DNA of 64,000 nt from Oceanobacter sp. 1_MG-2023 (GCF_030689025.1 NZ_JAUYWA010000006.1:1-64000), one strand, 5' to 3'; positions 10,449 through 19,552 are shown, counted from the first letter of the stretch. A program made the numbers and translations. Notes: generated by a model not told the origin, from the letters alone.

Positions 10449-11027
10449 CAAATAGCAGTACTACGTGGTATCGCAGCAGGCATTCTGTTCTGCTGTTCTC
10501 GATAAGATTGACCCGTTGGCGGGCAGAATTGTGCTGCTGCGCTACCGGGTTAATTCCTCTTTTTTCTTTAACCTTTGCGGATGCCCCGATGAATATCAGG
10601 GTATGGCGCAAGGCATCTTGTCGGTATTGTCAAAAATCCTGGTGAAAAAATCAGCGGTTTGCTGTCACTTTTGGGTGGATATTTATTGGTTGTATCAAAT
10701 AATACGGTTGAATGTCTTTTATATAACCAAATAATAGGCAATAGGACTGAAAAACGCCTCTAATAGCGCTTATACCACTCATTAGCCGGTGATATGTCGA
10801 CAGTTTCTTCTGTGCCAATCCGTATAGTTCGATATTCACCGGTCATAGCAGCTGAGAGGGATTGCATGGCGATTCGCTTGGCGTTAGTGTTCGCATCCAT
10901 ATTGCCTGCCCCTGATGTCAGAGGAAAGACAGGCTGGTCCGCTATACTGGTATTAAGCCCGGTCGCTGGACTGGCTGTCGAGGCGTGACCTCTTGTTCGA
11001 AATGCTTTCTGGTGTTAGGAGATGCGA
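10449..11027. other. 579-bp intergenic region without a supported gene
   Basis: Short open frames occur on both strands, but none has a convincing ribosome-binding site together with a recognisable product. A weak CAGCAG/CTGCTG hairpin lies at 10474-10495 behind nfuA. A TATACT -10-like hexamer at 10943-10948 precedes the response-regulator gene, without a good -35. The middle (10660-10750) is AT-rich. A small RNA or a degraded gene cannot be excluded. Confidence 0.5.
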
Positions 11028-12200
11028 ATGGCCGCGAATGTGCTGGTCATTGATGACGACCCCTCGGTGCTCGAGAGTATTGCCACATTTTTGGTGGAAT
11101 ACGACTATCAGGTGGTAGCGGCACCGTCCGCAGTGGCTGCCTGGAAAGAACTCGATCGTCATCATATAGATATTGTGGTCTGTGACTTGCGAATGCCCGA
11201 CACTAGCGGTATTGAATGGCTGGAGCAGCTGAAACAGCGCTGGCCGTCATTACCTGTGATTGTTGTGTCCGGAGGCGGGGTTATGGACGATGTTGTCCAG
11301 GCCTTGCGTATGGGGGCGGATGATTTTCTGGTCAAGCCGATTCTTGATCTGGAAATGCTGCACCACGCCATCAAGCGGGCGCTGGAGCGGGTTGAACTGG
11401 AAACAGAAAATACCGCTTATCGGGAATATCTGGAAAAGACCAATGCCGAGTTAAGGCACGGCCTGGAAGAGTTGCGTACCGACCAGATGGCAGGGCGGCA
11501 AATCCAGATGCGCATGCTGCCCGATTCGCTGAACTATAACGGCTTGTGCTGCGATCACCGGATTTTCCCGTCGCTGATGTTAAGTGGTGATTTTCTCGAC
11601 TATTTTGAGCTGGGCGAGCATCGGCTGGTGTTCTATATCGCCGATGTTTCCGGCCATGGCTCTTCGTCGGCATTTGTCACCGTGTTGCTGAAAAACCTTA
11701 CCTATCGTTTGCGGCGCAATTATCGCCGGGGCTCCAGTGATGATTTGTTGCATCCATCGCAGGTGCTCAGTCGCATGAATGACGAAATGCTGGCTACCGG
11801 GCTGGACAAGCATCTGACCATTTTTTACGGCATCCTGGATACTCGGGAGTCGGTGCTGGAATACAGCGTCGGTGGCCATTTGCCCATGCCCGCATTGCTG
11901 GATGCTTCCGGGTGTCGTTATCTTGAAGGCCAGGGGATGCCGGTTGGCCTGTTTCGCGAGGCAGAGTACACCACTCGCCACCTGGAACTGCCGTCTGCTT
12001 TCCGGTTGTTACTGTTTTCTGATGGCGTGCTGGAAATTATTACGGAAGCCAATCTGGCAGCGAAAGAAAAGGCTCTGCTCGGTATGGTTGAGGATCAGAA
12101 CGGTGACCTGGACGGGCTGACATCCGTACTGGGTCTGGGGAAAGAACTGGAAGTTCCGGATGATATTGCAATGGTCTCTATTGGTCGAGGTAAGCTATGA
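11028..12200 (+). CDS. rssB: RssB-type response regulator with PP2C/SpoIIE phosphatase domain
   Basis: The 390-residue protein begins with a receiver domain (acidic pocket Asp10-Asp11, phosphoacceptor Asp53 in VVCDLRMP, Lys103 in LVKP). A short helical linker leads to a C-terminal SpoIIE/PP2C phosphatase. Metal-binding motifs SGDF, ADVSGHG, FSDGVLE and PDDIAMV are all intact, so phosphatase activity is likely, unlike the degenerate domain of E. coli RssB. In Pseudomonas the same architecture and size is called RssB and is followed by a STAS partner. The first ATG (11022) abuts the TAGGAG site. The second, at 11028, has proper spacing and was chosen. The stop overlaps the next gene by four bases. 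Confidence 0.85.
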   Translation: MAANVLVIDDDPSVLESIATFLVEYDYQVVAAPSAVAAWKELDRHHIDIVVCDLRMPDTSGIEWLEQLKQRWPSLPVIVVSGGGVMDDVVQALRMGADDFLVKPILDLEMLHHAIKRALERVELETENTAYREYLEKTNAELRHGLEELRTDQMAGRQIQMRMLPDSLNYNGLCCDHRIFPSLMLSGDFLDYFELGEHRLVFYIADVSGHGSSSAFVTVLLKNLTYRLRRNYRRGSSDDLLHPSQVLSRMNDEMLATGLDKHLTIFYGILDTRESVLEYSVGGHLPMPALLDASGCRYLEGQGMPVGLFREAEYTTRHLELPSAFRLLLFSDGVLEIITEANLAAKEKALLGMVEDQNGDLDGLTSVLGLGKELEVPDDIAMVSIGRGKL

Positions 12201-12688
12201 CATCGGGTCAAATTCAGGTTGCCCAGCACCATGGGGTTCAGATTGTACGTTTGATCGGGGATGTTCGACTTAATCTTTGTACTGCATTTGACCGATATAT
12301 CCGTCAGGTGCTCTCCGATGGTATGTTTGCCAACGTGCTGGTGGATTTATCCTCGGCAGAGGGGGTCGACAGTACAACACTGGGTCAGCTGGCGAAAATA
12401 GCGATTGTGAGTCGGGACCGGTTCAAAATCACCCCGACAGTATTTTCTCCTGACCCCAGCATTACACGCATATTGATGAGCATGGGTTTTGACCATGTGT
12501 TCCATATTCTGGAAGAGCCGTTTGCCAATGAGGCAGAGTTTCGCGACTGGGTCGATGATACTGTTGATGAAGAAGCGGCTCGGGTACAGATTATTTCTGC
12601 GCACAAGGCGTTGATGGACCTGAACGACAGTAATCGCGATACCTTTAGCCAGTTGGTTGAAACCCTGGAATGTCATCAAACCCAATAA
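12197..12688 (+). CDS. STAS-domain anti-sigma factor antagonist (RssC-like)
   Basis: This 163-residue protein has a STAS domain (about residues 5-100) with the conserved acceptor segment GVDSTTLGQLAK, where Ser59 is the probable phosphorylation site. A helical C-terminal extension of about 60 residues follows. STAS proteins of this kind bind partner kinases or anti-sigma factors depending on phosphorylation. The ATGA overlap with the upstream phosphatase gene indicates a functional pair in which the phosphatase probably dephosphorylates this protein. No cognate serine kinase is encoded nearby, so the kinase must lie elsewhere. Confidence 0.85.
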   Translation: MTSGQIQVAQHHGVQIVRLIGDVRLNLCTAFDRYIRQVLSDGMFANVLVDLSSAEGVDSTTLGQLAKIAIVSRDRFKITPTVFSPDPSITRILMSMGFDHVFHILEEPFANEAEFRDWVDDTVDEEAARVQIISAHKALMDLNDSNRDTFSQLVETLECHQTQ

Positions 12689-12709
12689 ACACCCGTCAGG
12701 AGATTTTTT

Positions 12710-13735
12710 GTGGGCATCCGCACAGCAGCCATCATTGGTGGCGGCAGTTTTGGCACCGTCACAGCCAATATTCTTGCAGATAATAATATTCAGGCTATTC
12801 AGTGGCTCCGTAACCCGGAAATAGCCGAAAGCATCAATCAGTTACACGTCAATGAGCAGTATTTGCCCGGCATTGCCTTGAATTCATCACTACGGGCAAC
12901 CACCACCATCGAGGAAGCGGTAGTAGGGGCTGATGTTATTTTTGTCTCTGTTCCCAGCAAGTCGGTTCGAGAGGTTATTTCCGGCTTTGCGCACCTGATC
13001 AAACCTGAGCAGGGATTGGTCAGCACCACCAAGGGGATTGAACCCGATGGCTTTTTGTTAATGAGCCAGGTGATTCGTGATGTCTTTCCTGATAACCCGG
13101 TCGGGGTGCTGAGTGGCCCCAATCTCGCCAAGGAAATTGCCCGCAAAGAGCTGGCCGGTACCGTGATTGCCAGTGAAAACAGTGATCTTCGTCGTGATAT
13201 CCAAGAGGCATTAAGCTGCAATTATTTTCGCGTTTATGCATCCAATGATGTGTATGGCGTCGAGCTGGGCGGGGCGTTAAAAAATATTTACGCTATCGTG
13301 TCGGGTTTTGTCGCAGCCTTGGGGATGGGGGAAAATACCAAAAGCATGATCATTACCCGCTCCCTGGCGGAAATGAGCCGTTTTGCCGACGCCATGGGGG
13401 CCAATCCACTGACTTTTCTCGGCCTGGCCGGTGTGGGTGATCTGGTTGTTACTTGCATGTCGCCACTCAGTCGCAACTTTCGGGTTGGTTATGCCATTGG
13501 GCAGGGGAAAACCCTCGATCAGGCGACAGAAGAGCTGGGGGAAGTAGCCGAAGGTGTTAATACCTTGCGCTATGTCAGGGCTAAAGCGGAGGATTCAGGT
13601 ATCTATATGCCACTGGTGATGGGTGCTTATGAATGTTTGTTTAATGGCGCCGATCCCGGAATGGTCGCTCGAGAGTTGATGACCGGTGAGCATGCGTCCG
13701 ATGTAGAATTTGCCTTACCCAGGCACGAAATATAA
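12710..13735 (+). CDS. gpsA: Glycerol-3-phosphate dehydrogenase [NAD(P)+]
   Basis: GpsA reduces dihydroxyacetone phosphate to sn-glycerol-3-phosphate, the backbone precursor for phospholipids. The 341-residue protein has the N-terminal Rossmann motif GGGSFGT, the PSKSVREV segment, SGPNLAKEIA, and the catalytic-region lysine in VELGGALKNIYAI. Length is normal. The start is a GTG at 12710 preceded by CAGGAGA. The gene follows the STAS gene by 21 bases and is followed at 14 bases by a DUF4389 gene, suggesting one transcript. Confidence 0.96.
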   Translation: MGIRTAAIIGGGSFGTVTANILADNNIQAIQWLRNPEIAESINQLHVNEQYLPGIALNSSLRATTTIEEAVVGADVIFVSVPSKSVREVISGFAHLIKPEQGLVSTTKGIEPDGFLLMSQVIRDVFPDNPVGVLSGPNLAKEIARKELAGTVIASENSDLRRDIQEALSCNYFRVYASNDVYGVELGGALKNIYAIVSGFVAALGMGENTKSMIITRSLAEMSRFADAMGANPLTFLGLAGVGDLVVTCMSPLSRNFRVGYAIGQGKTLDQATEELGEVAEGVNTLRYVRAKAEDSGIYMPLVMGAYECLFNGADPGMVARELMTGEHASDVEFALPRHEI

Positions 13736-13749
13736 CAGGAGTTAGCTAC

Positions 13750-14100
13750 ATGTCAGACGTCAACTTTAAAACCAATGTCACCTCAGATGCTTTTTGGCTT
13801 CGAACAATTTATACCGTTATCTTTATTTTTGTAATCAGAATGCTTGATCTGGTGTTGCTGTTGTCAACATTGGTGCAATGGGTGTCACGCCTGCTGACAG
13901 GCCGCCCTCAAAAAGAATTGGGCAAATTCTGCCAGTCGCTGGGAATTTACTACCAGCAGGTTGTGTATTACCTGACCGGCTGCAATGACGACAAACCTTT
14001 TCCTTTCCGGGAGTGGCCTGTCGTTGTTGTACCCGAAGACGAGCCAGATACCGTCGTCGAACCGGCCAGTTCTGATGCCAGCAATAAAGAGACGCCTTGA
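13750..14100 (+). CDS. DUF4389 membrane protein
   Basis: The 116-residue protein has one or two hydrophobic segments between residues 20 and 50 and the family stretch around GRPQKELGKFCQSLGIYYQQVVYYLTG. This matches DUF4389, a family of unknown function often found beside gpsA or sixA in Pseudomonas relatives. The C-terminal tail is acidic and probably disordered. A CAGGAG site precedes the ATG. The gene sits in a compact run gpsA, this gene, sixA, so a membrane-associated role near phospholipid metabolism is possible but unproven. Confidence 0.75.
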   Translation: MSDVNFKTNVTSDAFWLRTIYTVIFIFVIRMLDLVLLLSTLVQWVSRLLTGRPQKELGKFCQSLGIYYQQVVYYLTGCNDDKPFPFREWPVVVVPEDEPDTVVEPASSDASNKETP

Positions 14101-14119
14101 CCAGAAAGGCTGATGTTTT

Positions 14120-14584
14120 GTGAAAATCTGTATAGTTCGCCATGGTTCTGCAGTGATCGGCAGTATGGATGACCAGCACAGGGAATTGACTGAAAAAGGT
14201 CGGTTCCAGGCTCAGGCTGCCGGAGAGTGGATGGCAGAACAGGAATGGAATGACCCGGTATTATGGGTCAGCCCCTATTATCGAACACAACAAACCGCCT
14301 CACTGATTGCTGAATCCCTGCCGCTGGATACGGAAGAGCACGCTTTTTTGGTGCCTTCCTCCGACGTCAATACGGTTGTTGATGAGTTGCTATCACAAGA
14401 ACGGGATATCATTCTGGTATCTCATTTGCCACTGGTTGGACGCCTTGCGGCTTATCTGGTGGAAGGGCAGGTCTTTGATCAGCCCTGGTCTCCGGCAGAG
14501 TGCTGGTTACTGTCTGGTGACGTGGCTGGCCCCGGCTGTTTGTCCGTTGAATCAGTCTGGTATCCGGTACTTTCCGGCCTCTGA
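14120..14584 (+). CDS. sixA: Phosphohistidine phosphatase SixA
   Basis: The 154-residue histidine-phosphatase-superfamily protein has the catalytic RHG (residues 7-9), a second SPYYRTQQTA segment, and the late catalytic His in LVSHLPLVG. E. coli SixA dephosphorylates histidine phosphotransfer domains and the nitrogen phosphotransferase protein NPr. The start is a GTG at 14120, giving the expected MKICIVRHG opening. It follows the DUF4389 gene by 19 bases. Confidence 0.9.
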   Translation: MKICIVRHGSAVIGSMDDQHRELTEKGRFQAQAAGEWMAEQEWNDPVLWVSPYYRTQQTASLIAESLPLDTEEHAFLVPSSDVNTVVDELLSQERDIILVSHLPLVGRLAAYLVEGQVFDQPWSPAECWLLSGDVAGPGCLSVESVWYPVLSGL

Positions 14585-14658
14585 GTCGTGGCACGGGCTG
14601 TACTCGTCTGAGTCTGTTGTCATAATGCCCACTCGCAACAGGTGAGTGGTGCTCAAGT

Positions 14659-15492
14659 TTGAAACCGATACAGTTTGATTATCCTGGTGGTCATATTGAT
14701 GGCCTGGAATGGGGTGAGCCGGGTGGGTTAACGGTTATCGCTGTACATGGCTGGCTGGACAATGCGCTCAGTTTTGCTGCTTTGGCGAATCAGCTGCCGG
14801 AGATCCATCTGATTGCTCTGGATTTGCCTGGCCATGGCCTGTCTTCCTGGTCGCCGTCTGGCTATCCAATCTGGACACCAGCAGAAGCAATTCTCTGGGT
14901 TGCTGATCAACTCCCCCAATCCGTTCATTGGCTCGGTCATTCCATGGGGGCGGCTGCGCTGACGCTGGCTGCGGGCGCTTTTCCGGAGCGTTTCGCCAGT
15001 ATTGTTTTGCTGGATGCTATTGGTCCGTTGGTCCAGTCTCCTGATCAGGCAGTCAGTACCTTTCGCCGTTATGCCAGTACCTCTGTACGTTCTCTCTTTT
15101 CAGGTTATTCAACTCCGGAACAAGCGATTGCTGCCCGGTTAAAAGCGACGCCGGCGGTCACTCCCACAGCGATAGCCCCTGTTATTTTGCGTAATCTTGA
15201 GCAGCGTGATCAGCGTTGGTGGTGGCGTACTGACCCGGCTTTACGGCGTCCTTCTGCTTTTCGTTTGACGGAACCCATGGTCGAGGATTTCTTGCGGGCC
15301 ATGTCTGTGCCAGCACTGGCAGTTCGGGCTGGTAACGGCATGATCCCGGAGGCCATGTTCTGTGCGCGGTTCGAGTGTTTGCCAATGGCTGAGCGCCTGG
15401 ATCTGGATGGCCATCATCATTTACATCTGGAATCCGCCGGGGCGGTAATTCTGGCCCGATATCTAAATGCTTTCTGGGAGCGTACCAAGTGA
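14659..15492 (+). CDS. Alpha/beta hydrolase
   Basis: This 277-residue alpha/beta-hydrolase-fold protein shows the oxyanion region VHGWLDN, nucleophile elbow GHSMGA, and a C-terminal HHHLHLE that supplies the catalytic His. It is cytosolic, with no signal peptide. The substrate is unknown; esterases and serine hydrolases of the MhpC type are the nearest general match. The start appears to be a TTG at 14659 with a weak GGTG-rich upstream. No better in-frame start is visible, so translation may be modest. It overlaps the next gene by four bases (GTGA). Confidence 0.8.
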   Translation: MKPIQFDYPGGHIDGLEWGEPGGLTVIAVHGWLDNALSFAALANQLPEIHLIALDLPGHGLSSWSPSGYPIWTPAEAILWVADQLPQSVHWLGHSMGAAALTLAAGAFPERFASIVLLDAIGPLVQSPDQAVSTFRRYASTSVRSLFSGYSTPEQAIAARLKATPAVTPTAIAPVILRNLEQRDQRWWWRTDPALRRPSAFRLTEPMVEDFLRAMSVPALAVRAGNGMIPEAMFCARFECLPMAERLDLDGHHHLHLESAGAVILARYLNAFWERTK

Positions 15493-16208
15493 AATATATT
15501 CAACAGGTCGGCTGGTTTTTTGTGCTTGTGTCGGCGTTGTTATTGGCATTGTCGTTGTCATGGTTCGGGCAGGCGGCGGCCCATTATGGTTTTGATTATT
15601 GGTATGAGTTTTATGATATTGATAACCATATTGAACGATATGGCCCGCAAAACCGCTATATCCGTGGTCTGGACAGTCTGGATAAAGCAGAACATGTACG
15701 CCTGTTTAATGCCATCAGTGAGGCGGTACATGACCATGGCGAGGGGCTGCAAGCCATCACCTTTGCTTATCGTGGCAAGACCCGGGTGTTATTGAGAAAG
15801 CCTGAGGTGGTTCACCTGCAGGATGTTGCCAATCTGATTGATGTCTTGCGCCTGGCTAGCGGGGTGTTTGCTCTGGTGGCAATTGGTGGCACCTGGTGGT
15901 TGCGGCGGCAGCGCCCACGCTGGGGAGTACAAGGCGCTTTGCTGGGTGGGTTATTGGGGTTGACGCTGGTGTCGGTGCTCCTGATTGGTCCCAAACAGGT
16001 GTTTTACCATTTGCACAAAATGATTTTCCCACCGGATCATGCCTGGTTTTTCTATTATCAGGATTCACTGATGGCGACGTTAATGAAGGCGCCTGATTTG
16101 TTTGGCGGTATTGCCGTCACAATTACCGCCGGGGGCTTGCTGCTGTTCGGTTTTTATCTGGTGCTGCTAATTCGTTGGCAGCAACACCAGACAGGGGGCA
16201 AGGGCTGA
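15489..16208 (+). CDS. Integral membrane protein, DUF1461-like
   Basis: The 239-residue protein has an N-terminal membrane helix (about 8-30), an exported loop of roughly 90 residues with FYDIDNHIERYGPQNRY, and three further hydrophobic segments in the C-terminal half. This layout and the loop resemble DUF1461, a family of unknown function. The GTG start overlaps the hydrolase stop, so the two are translationally coupled. Assignment is by overall layout and is moderately secure. No catalytic motif is seen. Confidence 0.6.
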   Translation: MKYIQQVGWFFVLVSALLLALSLSWFGQAAAHYGFDYWYEFYDIDNHIERYGPQNRYIRGLDSLDKAEHVRLFNAISEAVHDHGEGLQAITFAYRGKTRVLLRKPEVVHLQDVANLIDVLRLASGVFALVAIGGTWWLRRQRPRWGVQGALLGGLLGLTLVSVLLIGPKQVFYHLHKMIFPPDHAWFFYYQDSLMATLMKAPDLFGGIAVTITAGGLLLFGFYLVLLIRWQQHQTGGKG

Positions 16209-16844
16209 TCAGAACGGTGCTGGCGAGAGAATATCCATACGCTCATCCGTGGTCGGATGGCGGAAGGATAATTCTCTGGCATGCAGATGCATGGTAGGTG
16301 TTTTTTGTTCTGAATAGTCTGCACTGTAGAACGGATCACCAATGATAGGGTGGCCAATCTGCTGCATATGCAGGCGTAACTGATGTGATCGCCCTGTTTT
16401 GGGGTACATTTCCACCCGAGTCATCCGCTGGCCTGCGGCATCGGTGTCGACCTCCAGCTTGCGCCAGCGGGTCAGGGCATAACGACCGTCGGTATGGCTG
16501 ATTTTCTGCAGTGGGCGGTTGGGCCAGTCAACAATGATCGGCAGATTAATACAGCCGCCATTACCTTTGGGCTCTCCTGTTACCAGGGCTTCGTATACCT
16601 TGCGGGTTGTCTGCTTTTCAAACTGTTGCTGAATGCAGGTCAGTGCCGGTTTGTTACGGGCGTAAACAATAATGCCGGAGGTGTCGCGATCCAGTCGATG
16701 CACAATGTGTAATTCACCCAGCAGGTCTTGCAGTCGACCAAAGGCAGAGTCTTTGTCGTATAGCCCGGGAACACTGAGCAATCCACCGGGTTTGTTGAGA
16801 ATGACAATTTCGCTGTCTTGGTAAAGGATTCGTTGTTTAATCAT
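16209..16844 (-). CDS. rluA: RluA-family rRNA/tRNA pseudouridine synthase
   Basis: The 211-residue protein contains the catalytic motif HRLDRDTSGI with the essential Asp, plus the family stretches ILNKPGGLLSVPG and GRSHQLRLHMQQIGHPIIGDPFY. Its size fits RluA (23S U746 and tRNA U32 in E. coli) rather than RluC/RluD, because it lacks the S4 domain. The ATG lies inside the last codons of the upstream fusion gene (8-base overlap), suggesting coupling to it. It ends convergently one base from the plus-strand DUF1461-like gene. Confidence 0.88.
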   Translation of the reverse strand: MIKQRILYQDSEIVILNKPGGLLSVPGLYDKDSAFGRLQDLLGELHIVHRLDRDTSGIIVYARNKPALTCIQQQFEKQTTRKVYEALVTGEPKGNGGCINLPIIVDWPNRPLQKISHTDGRYALTRWRKLEVDTDAAGQRMTRVEMYPKTGRSHQLRLHMQQIGHPIIGDPFYSADYSEQKTPTMHLHARELSFRHPTTDERMDILSPAPF

Positions 16845-18135
16845 GATAGGGGTATTGGTGATTTTCCAGTATCTGCTGATAACTGCCGTCTTGTTTCATC
16901 TGTTGCAGCATCTGATTGAAGCCTTGCACAAGAACGGGAGCGTTGCTGAGTTGACGGTTAATGGCCAGATGAATGCTGGTTTTGGCGACATCACCAGGAG
17001 CCAGTACCAGGTGTTCGGCAATGGTGGGGCTATTGCTCAGTTCGGAGGTGGCAACCCATTCATCCACCAGCGCCAGGTCGAGGTTGTTATTGGCCACATC
17101 ACGAAATAATTGCGAGCAGTAATCCCGGCCCTCGACCTGGAAATAACTATCGAGATTGTTCAGCCATGGGCCGTAGTTGATTTCTGAATAGACCCCCAGC
17201 TTGAGATCTGTGGCCTTGAGCTGGGCTTGGTCGACATACTGAAAATCACTGTCTTTGGGTTTGACGAAGCGTAACCGGCCGTGCAGATAAGCCTCTGACA
17301 ATAACCACTGGTCGTCGTGCTGGCCTTCCCAGGTGGATAAGACGCCTTGGATCTCACCGCTTTTGATGGATTCCATAACACGCATCCAGGGCATGAATTC
17401 AACATTGACAAGATACCCGAGGTTACTCAGGGCGGTAGTGACCAGGTCCGTCGCGATTCCATCCGCTGGCAGTTGTTTGCCGGCGTAGGGTGCCCAACTG
17501 TCGGAGCCCAGTTTGATGACCGGACGATTGTCTGGGTACTCTCTGCTCAGTTTAACCATGGCCTGACTGAATCCATGCTTCTGAATCATCGCCTGGACCT
17601 GGTCGCGGAAGCTTTTGACCAGGCTCATGCCGGCAATAATGACATCATCAACTCGCCATTGGCCGCTGTGATAAAGACGGTAGTCGACCGCCAGTGGCGG
17701 TTGTCCGGCCAGTTCGATCTGGCTGGCAACCAGCGCCTGATTGTTGCCTCGGTAACGCGTGTCGAGAAAATGGACAGGCTGGCCGTCATATGCCCGGAAG
17801 GCACCGGCGTAGGTGGTCAGTAATTTACGCTGGAAGGCTTCCAGAAACAGGATCTGTTGATCGCTCGAAGCTCGTCGCCAGTATTTGCCAAGAACCTTTT
17901 TACCCATTTGCCGGGTATCGATCAAGGGCATGATATTGGTCGATAACAACCGGTTCAGATAGCCGGGGTGATTGTTTATCCAGGTTTTGTCGGCCATCAG
18001 ATGTTCGGTGACAAGGCCAACGGCAGATTTGACCATGCTCTCCGGGGTGTTGTCCGTATCAGCAGCTGCCCTGGTGGTGAAAAAAGAAAGGGATATCAGC
18101 AAGATAAGCGGAGTCAGATAGCAACGAATCAACAT
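16837..18135 (-). CDS. MlaC-like / family-3 solute-binding fusion protein
   Basis: This 432-residue exported protein has a signal peptide (residues 1-25, ending AAA). Residues about 30-198 match the MlaC/Ttg2D phospholipid-carrier fold: FLEAFQRKLLTTYAGAFRAYDGQ and GQWRVDDVIIAGMSLVKSFRDQV align with MlaC motifs. Residues about 205-430 look like a bacterial extracellular solute-binding family 3 domain, with GSDSWAPYAG, VEFMPWMRVMESIKSGEI and LALVDEWVA. MlaC normally carries phospholipids between membranes, and family-3 domains bind small polar solutes or act as sensor inputs. No ABC permease or ATPase genes adjoin it. An AGGA site precedes the ATG. The fusion is continuous in one frame, so it is not an assembly of two genes. 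The combined function is unknown. Confidence 0.8.
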   Translation of the reverse strand: MLIRCYLTPLILLISLSFFTTRAAADTDNTPESMVKSAVGLVTEHLMADKTWINNHPGYLNRLLSTNIMPLIDTRQMGKKVLGKYWRRASSDQQILFLEAFQRKLLTTYAGAFRAYDGQPVHFLDTRYRGNNQALVASQIELAGQPPLAVDYRLYHSGQWRVDDVIIAGMSLVKSFRDQVQAMIQKHGFSQAMVKLSREYPDNRPVIKLGSDSWAPYAGKQLPADGIATDLVTTALSNLGYLVNVEFMPWMRVMESIKSGEIQGVLSTWEGQHDDQWLLSEAYLHGRLRFVKPKDSDFQYVDQAQLKATDLKLGVYSEINYGPWLNNLDSYFQVEGRDYCSQLFRDVANNNLDLALVDEWVATSELSNSPTIAEHLVLAPGDVAKTSIHLAINRQLSNAPVLVQGFNQMLQQMKQDGSYQQILENHQYPYHD

Positions 18136-18172
18136 GGAAAATCCTGTAGGTTGGAAGGTTCAGTCTGGTTTA

Positions 18173-19552
18173 TCAGCAAATATCTGGCAAGTTCCGCACC
18201 AGCATAACGTTTTTTGCAGCGGGTGTGACGACGTTAGCCGGAATACGAATCTCAACAACAAAGCCGGAGCCTGGTGCATCGTTGCGGATGATGCCCTTGC
18301 GATCCTGGATATGTTCGAGCATAAACGAAATATTTCCTTGCGGGGTCATCAATTCCAGCTGGTCACCGACCTCGAAGCGATTACGCACGTCTATACGCAG
18401 CAGGCCGTCTGCGGTTGTCCCCATGCTTTCCCCTACAAACTGCTGGCGGGTACTGGTCGAGGTGCCGCGTTCATAGTTCTGGTATTCATCATGTACATGG
18501 CGGCGGAAGAACCCTTCGGTATATCCGCGGTTGGACATGTTTTCGAGGGTATCCATCAGGGCTGGGTTGAATGTTTTGCCGCTCACGGCGTCATCAATGG
18601 CCTGACGGTAGGTCTGGGCCGTACGGGCAACGTAATAGTGGGATTTGGTTCGGCCCTCGATCTTGAGCGAGTGCACTCCCAGCTCAACCAACTTTTCGAT
18701 GTGCTGGATGGCGCGCAAATCCCGTGAGTTCATGATGTAGGTGCCGTGCTCATCTTCGAAGGCAGGCATGTATTCGTTGCTGCGGCCGGCTTCCTGTAGC
18801 AGGAAAATCTGATCGGTGGTGCTGCCACTACCGAGTGTTGGTGGTTCGGGTTGCTGCCCGGGGTTAAAAACTGGCCCGGCTGGATCAAATTCTTCCACAC
18901 CTGCGGGAATAACGTCACCGGAGTCGGTTTCCCTGGCTTCGTGGGCGTCATATTTCCAGCGGCAGGCGTTGGTGCAGGTGCCCTGATTCGGGTCGCGATG
19001 GTTCATGTAACCGGATAGCAGGCAGCGGCCAGAGTAGGCAATACATAACGCACCATGGACAAACACCTCAATTTCCATTTCCGGGCAGCGCTGGCGAATT
19101 TCGGCAATCTCGGCTAACGACAGCTCGCGGGACAGGATAATGCGACTGACGCCTTGGCGCCGCCAGAACTCCACCGCGGCGTAGTTCACCACGTTGGCTT
19201 GTACCGACAAGTGGATGACGGTATCTGGCCAGCGATCCTTGACCAGCATGATCAGGCCCGGATCAGACATGATCAGTGCATCGGGTTGCATCGCGATGAC
19301 GGGCTCAATGTCCCTCATGTAGCTATCAACCTTGCTGTTGTGAGGGGCAATATTGCTGGCGACGTAGAATTTTTTGCCCAGCTGGTGCGCCCGGCTGATA
19401 CCTTGGTTCAGGTTATCCAGGGTGAAATCGTTATTACGAACACGCAAACTGTAACGAGGCTGGCCGGCGTAAACCGCATCGGCACCATAGGCAAAGGCGT
19501 AATCCATGTTTTTGAGTGTGCCAGCGGGAGAAAGCAGTTCGGGGATGATCAT
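18173..19552 (-). CDS. trhP: tRNA 5-hydroxyuridine modification protein TrhP (YegQ, U32 family)
   Basis: The product has about 459 residues and closely follows E. coli YegQ. It opens with PELLSPAGTLKN and continues through YAGQPRYSLRVRNN, SDPGLIMLV and the cysteine-rich GRCLLSGYMNHRDPNQGTCTNACRW that binds an Fe-S cluster. TrhP acts in prephenate-dependent hydroxylation of U34 in tRNAs. The ATG at 19552 matches the E. coli N-terminus. An upstream in-frame ATG at 19600 would add 16 residues, and neither has a strong ribosome site. Residues around 225-260 contain a longer proline-rich insertion than E. coli. Confidence 0.9.
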   Translation of the reverse strand: MIIPELLSPAGTLKNMDYAFAYGADAVYAGQPRYSLRVRNNDFTLDNLNQGISRAHQLGKKFYVASNIAPHNSKVDSYMRDIEPVIAMQPDALIMSDPGLIMLVKDRWPDTVIHLSVQANVVNYAAVEFWRRQGVSRIILSRELSLAEIAEIRQRCPEMEIEVFVHGALCIAYSGRCLLSGYMNHRDPNQGTCTNACRWKYDAHEARETDSGDVIPAGVEEFDPAGPVFNPGQQPEPPTLGSGSTTDQIFLLQEAGRSNEYMPAFEDEHGTYIMNSRDLRAIQHIEKLVELGVHSLKIEGRTKSHYYVARTAQTYRQAIDDAVSGKTFNPALMDTLENMSNRGYTEGFFRRHVHDEYQNYERGTSTSTRQQFVGESMGTTADGLLRIDVRNRFEVGDQLELMTPQGNISFMLEHIQDRKGIIRNDAPGSGFVVEIRIPANVVTPAAKNVMLVRNLPDIC

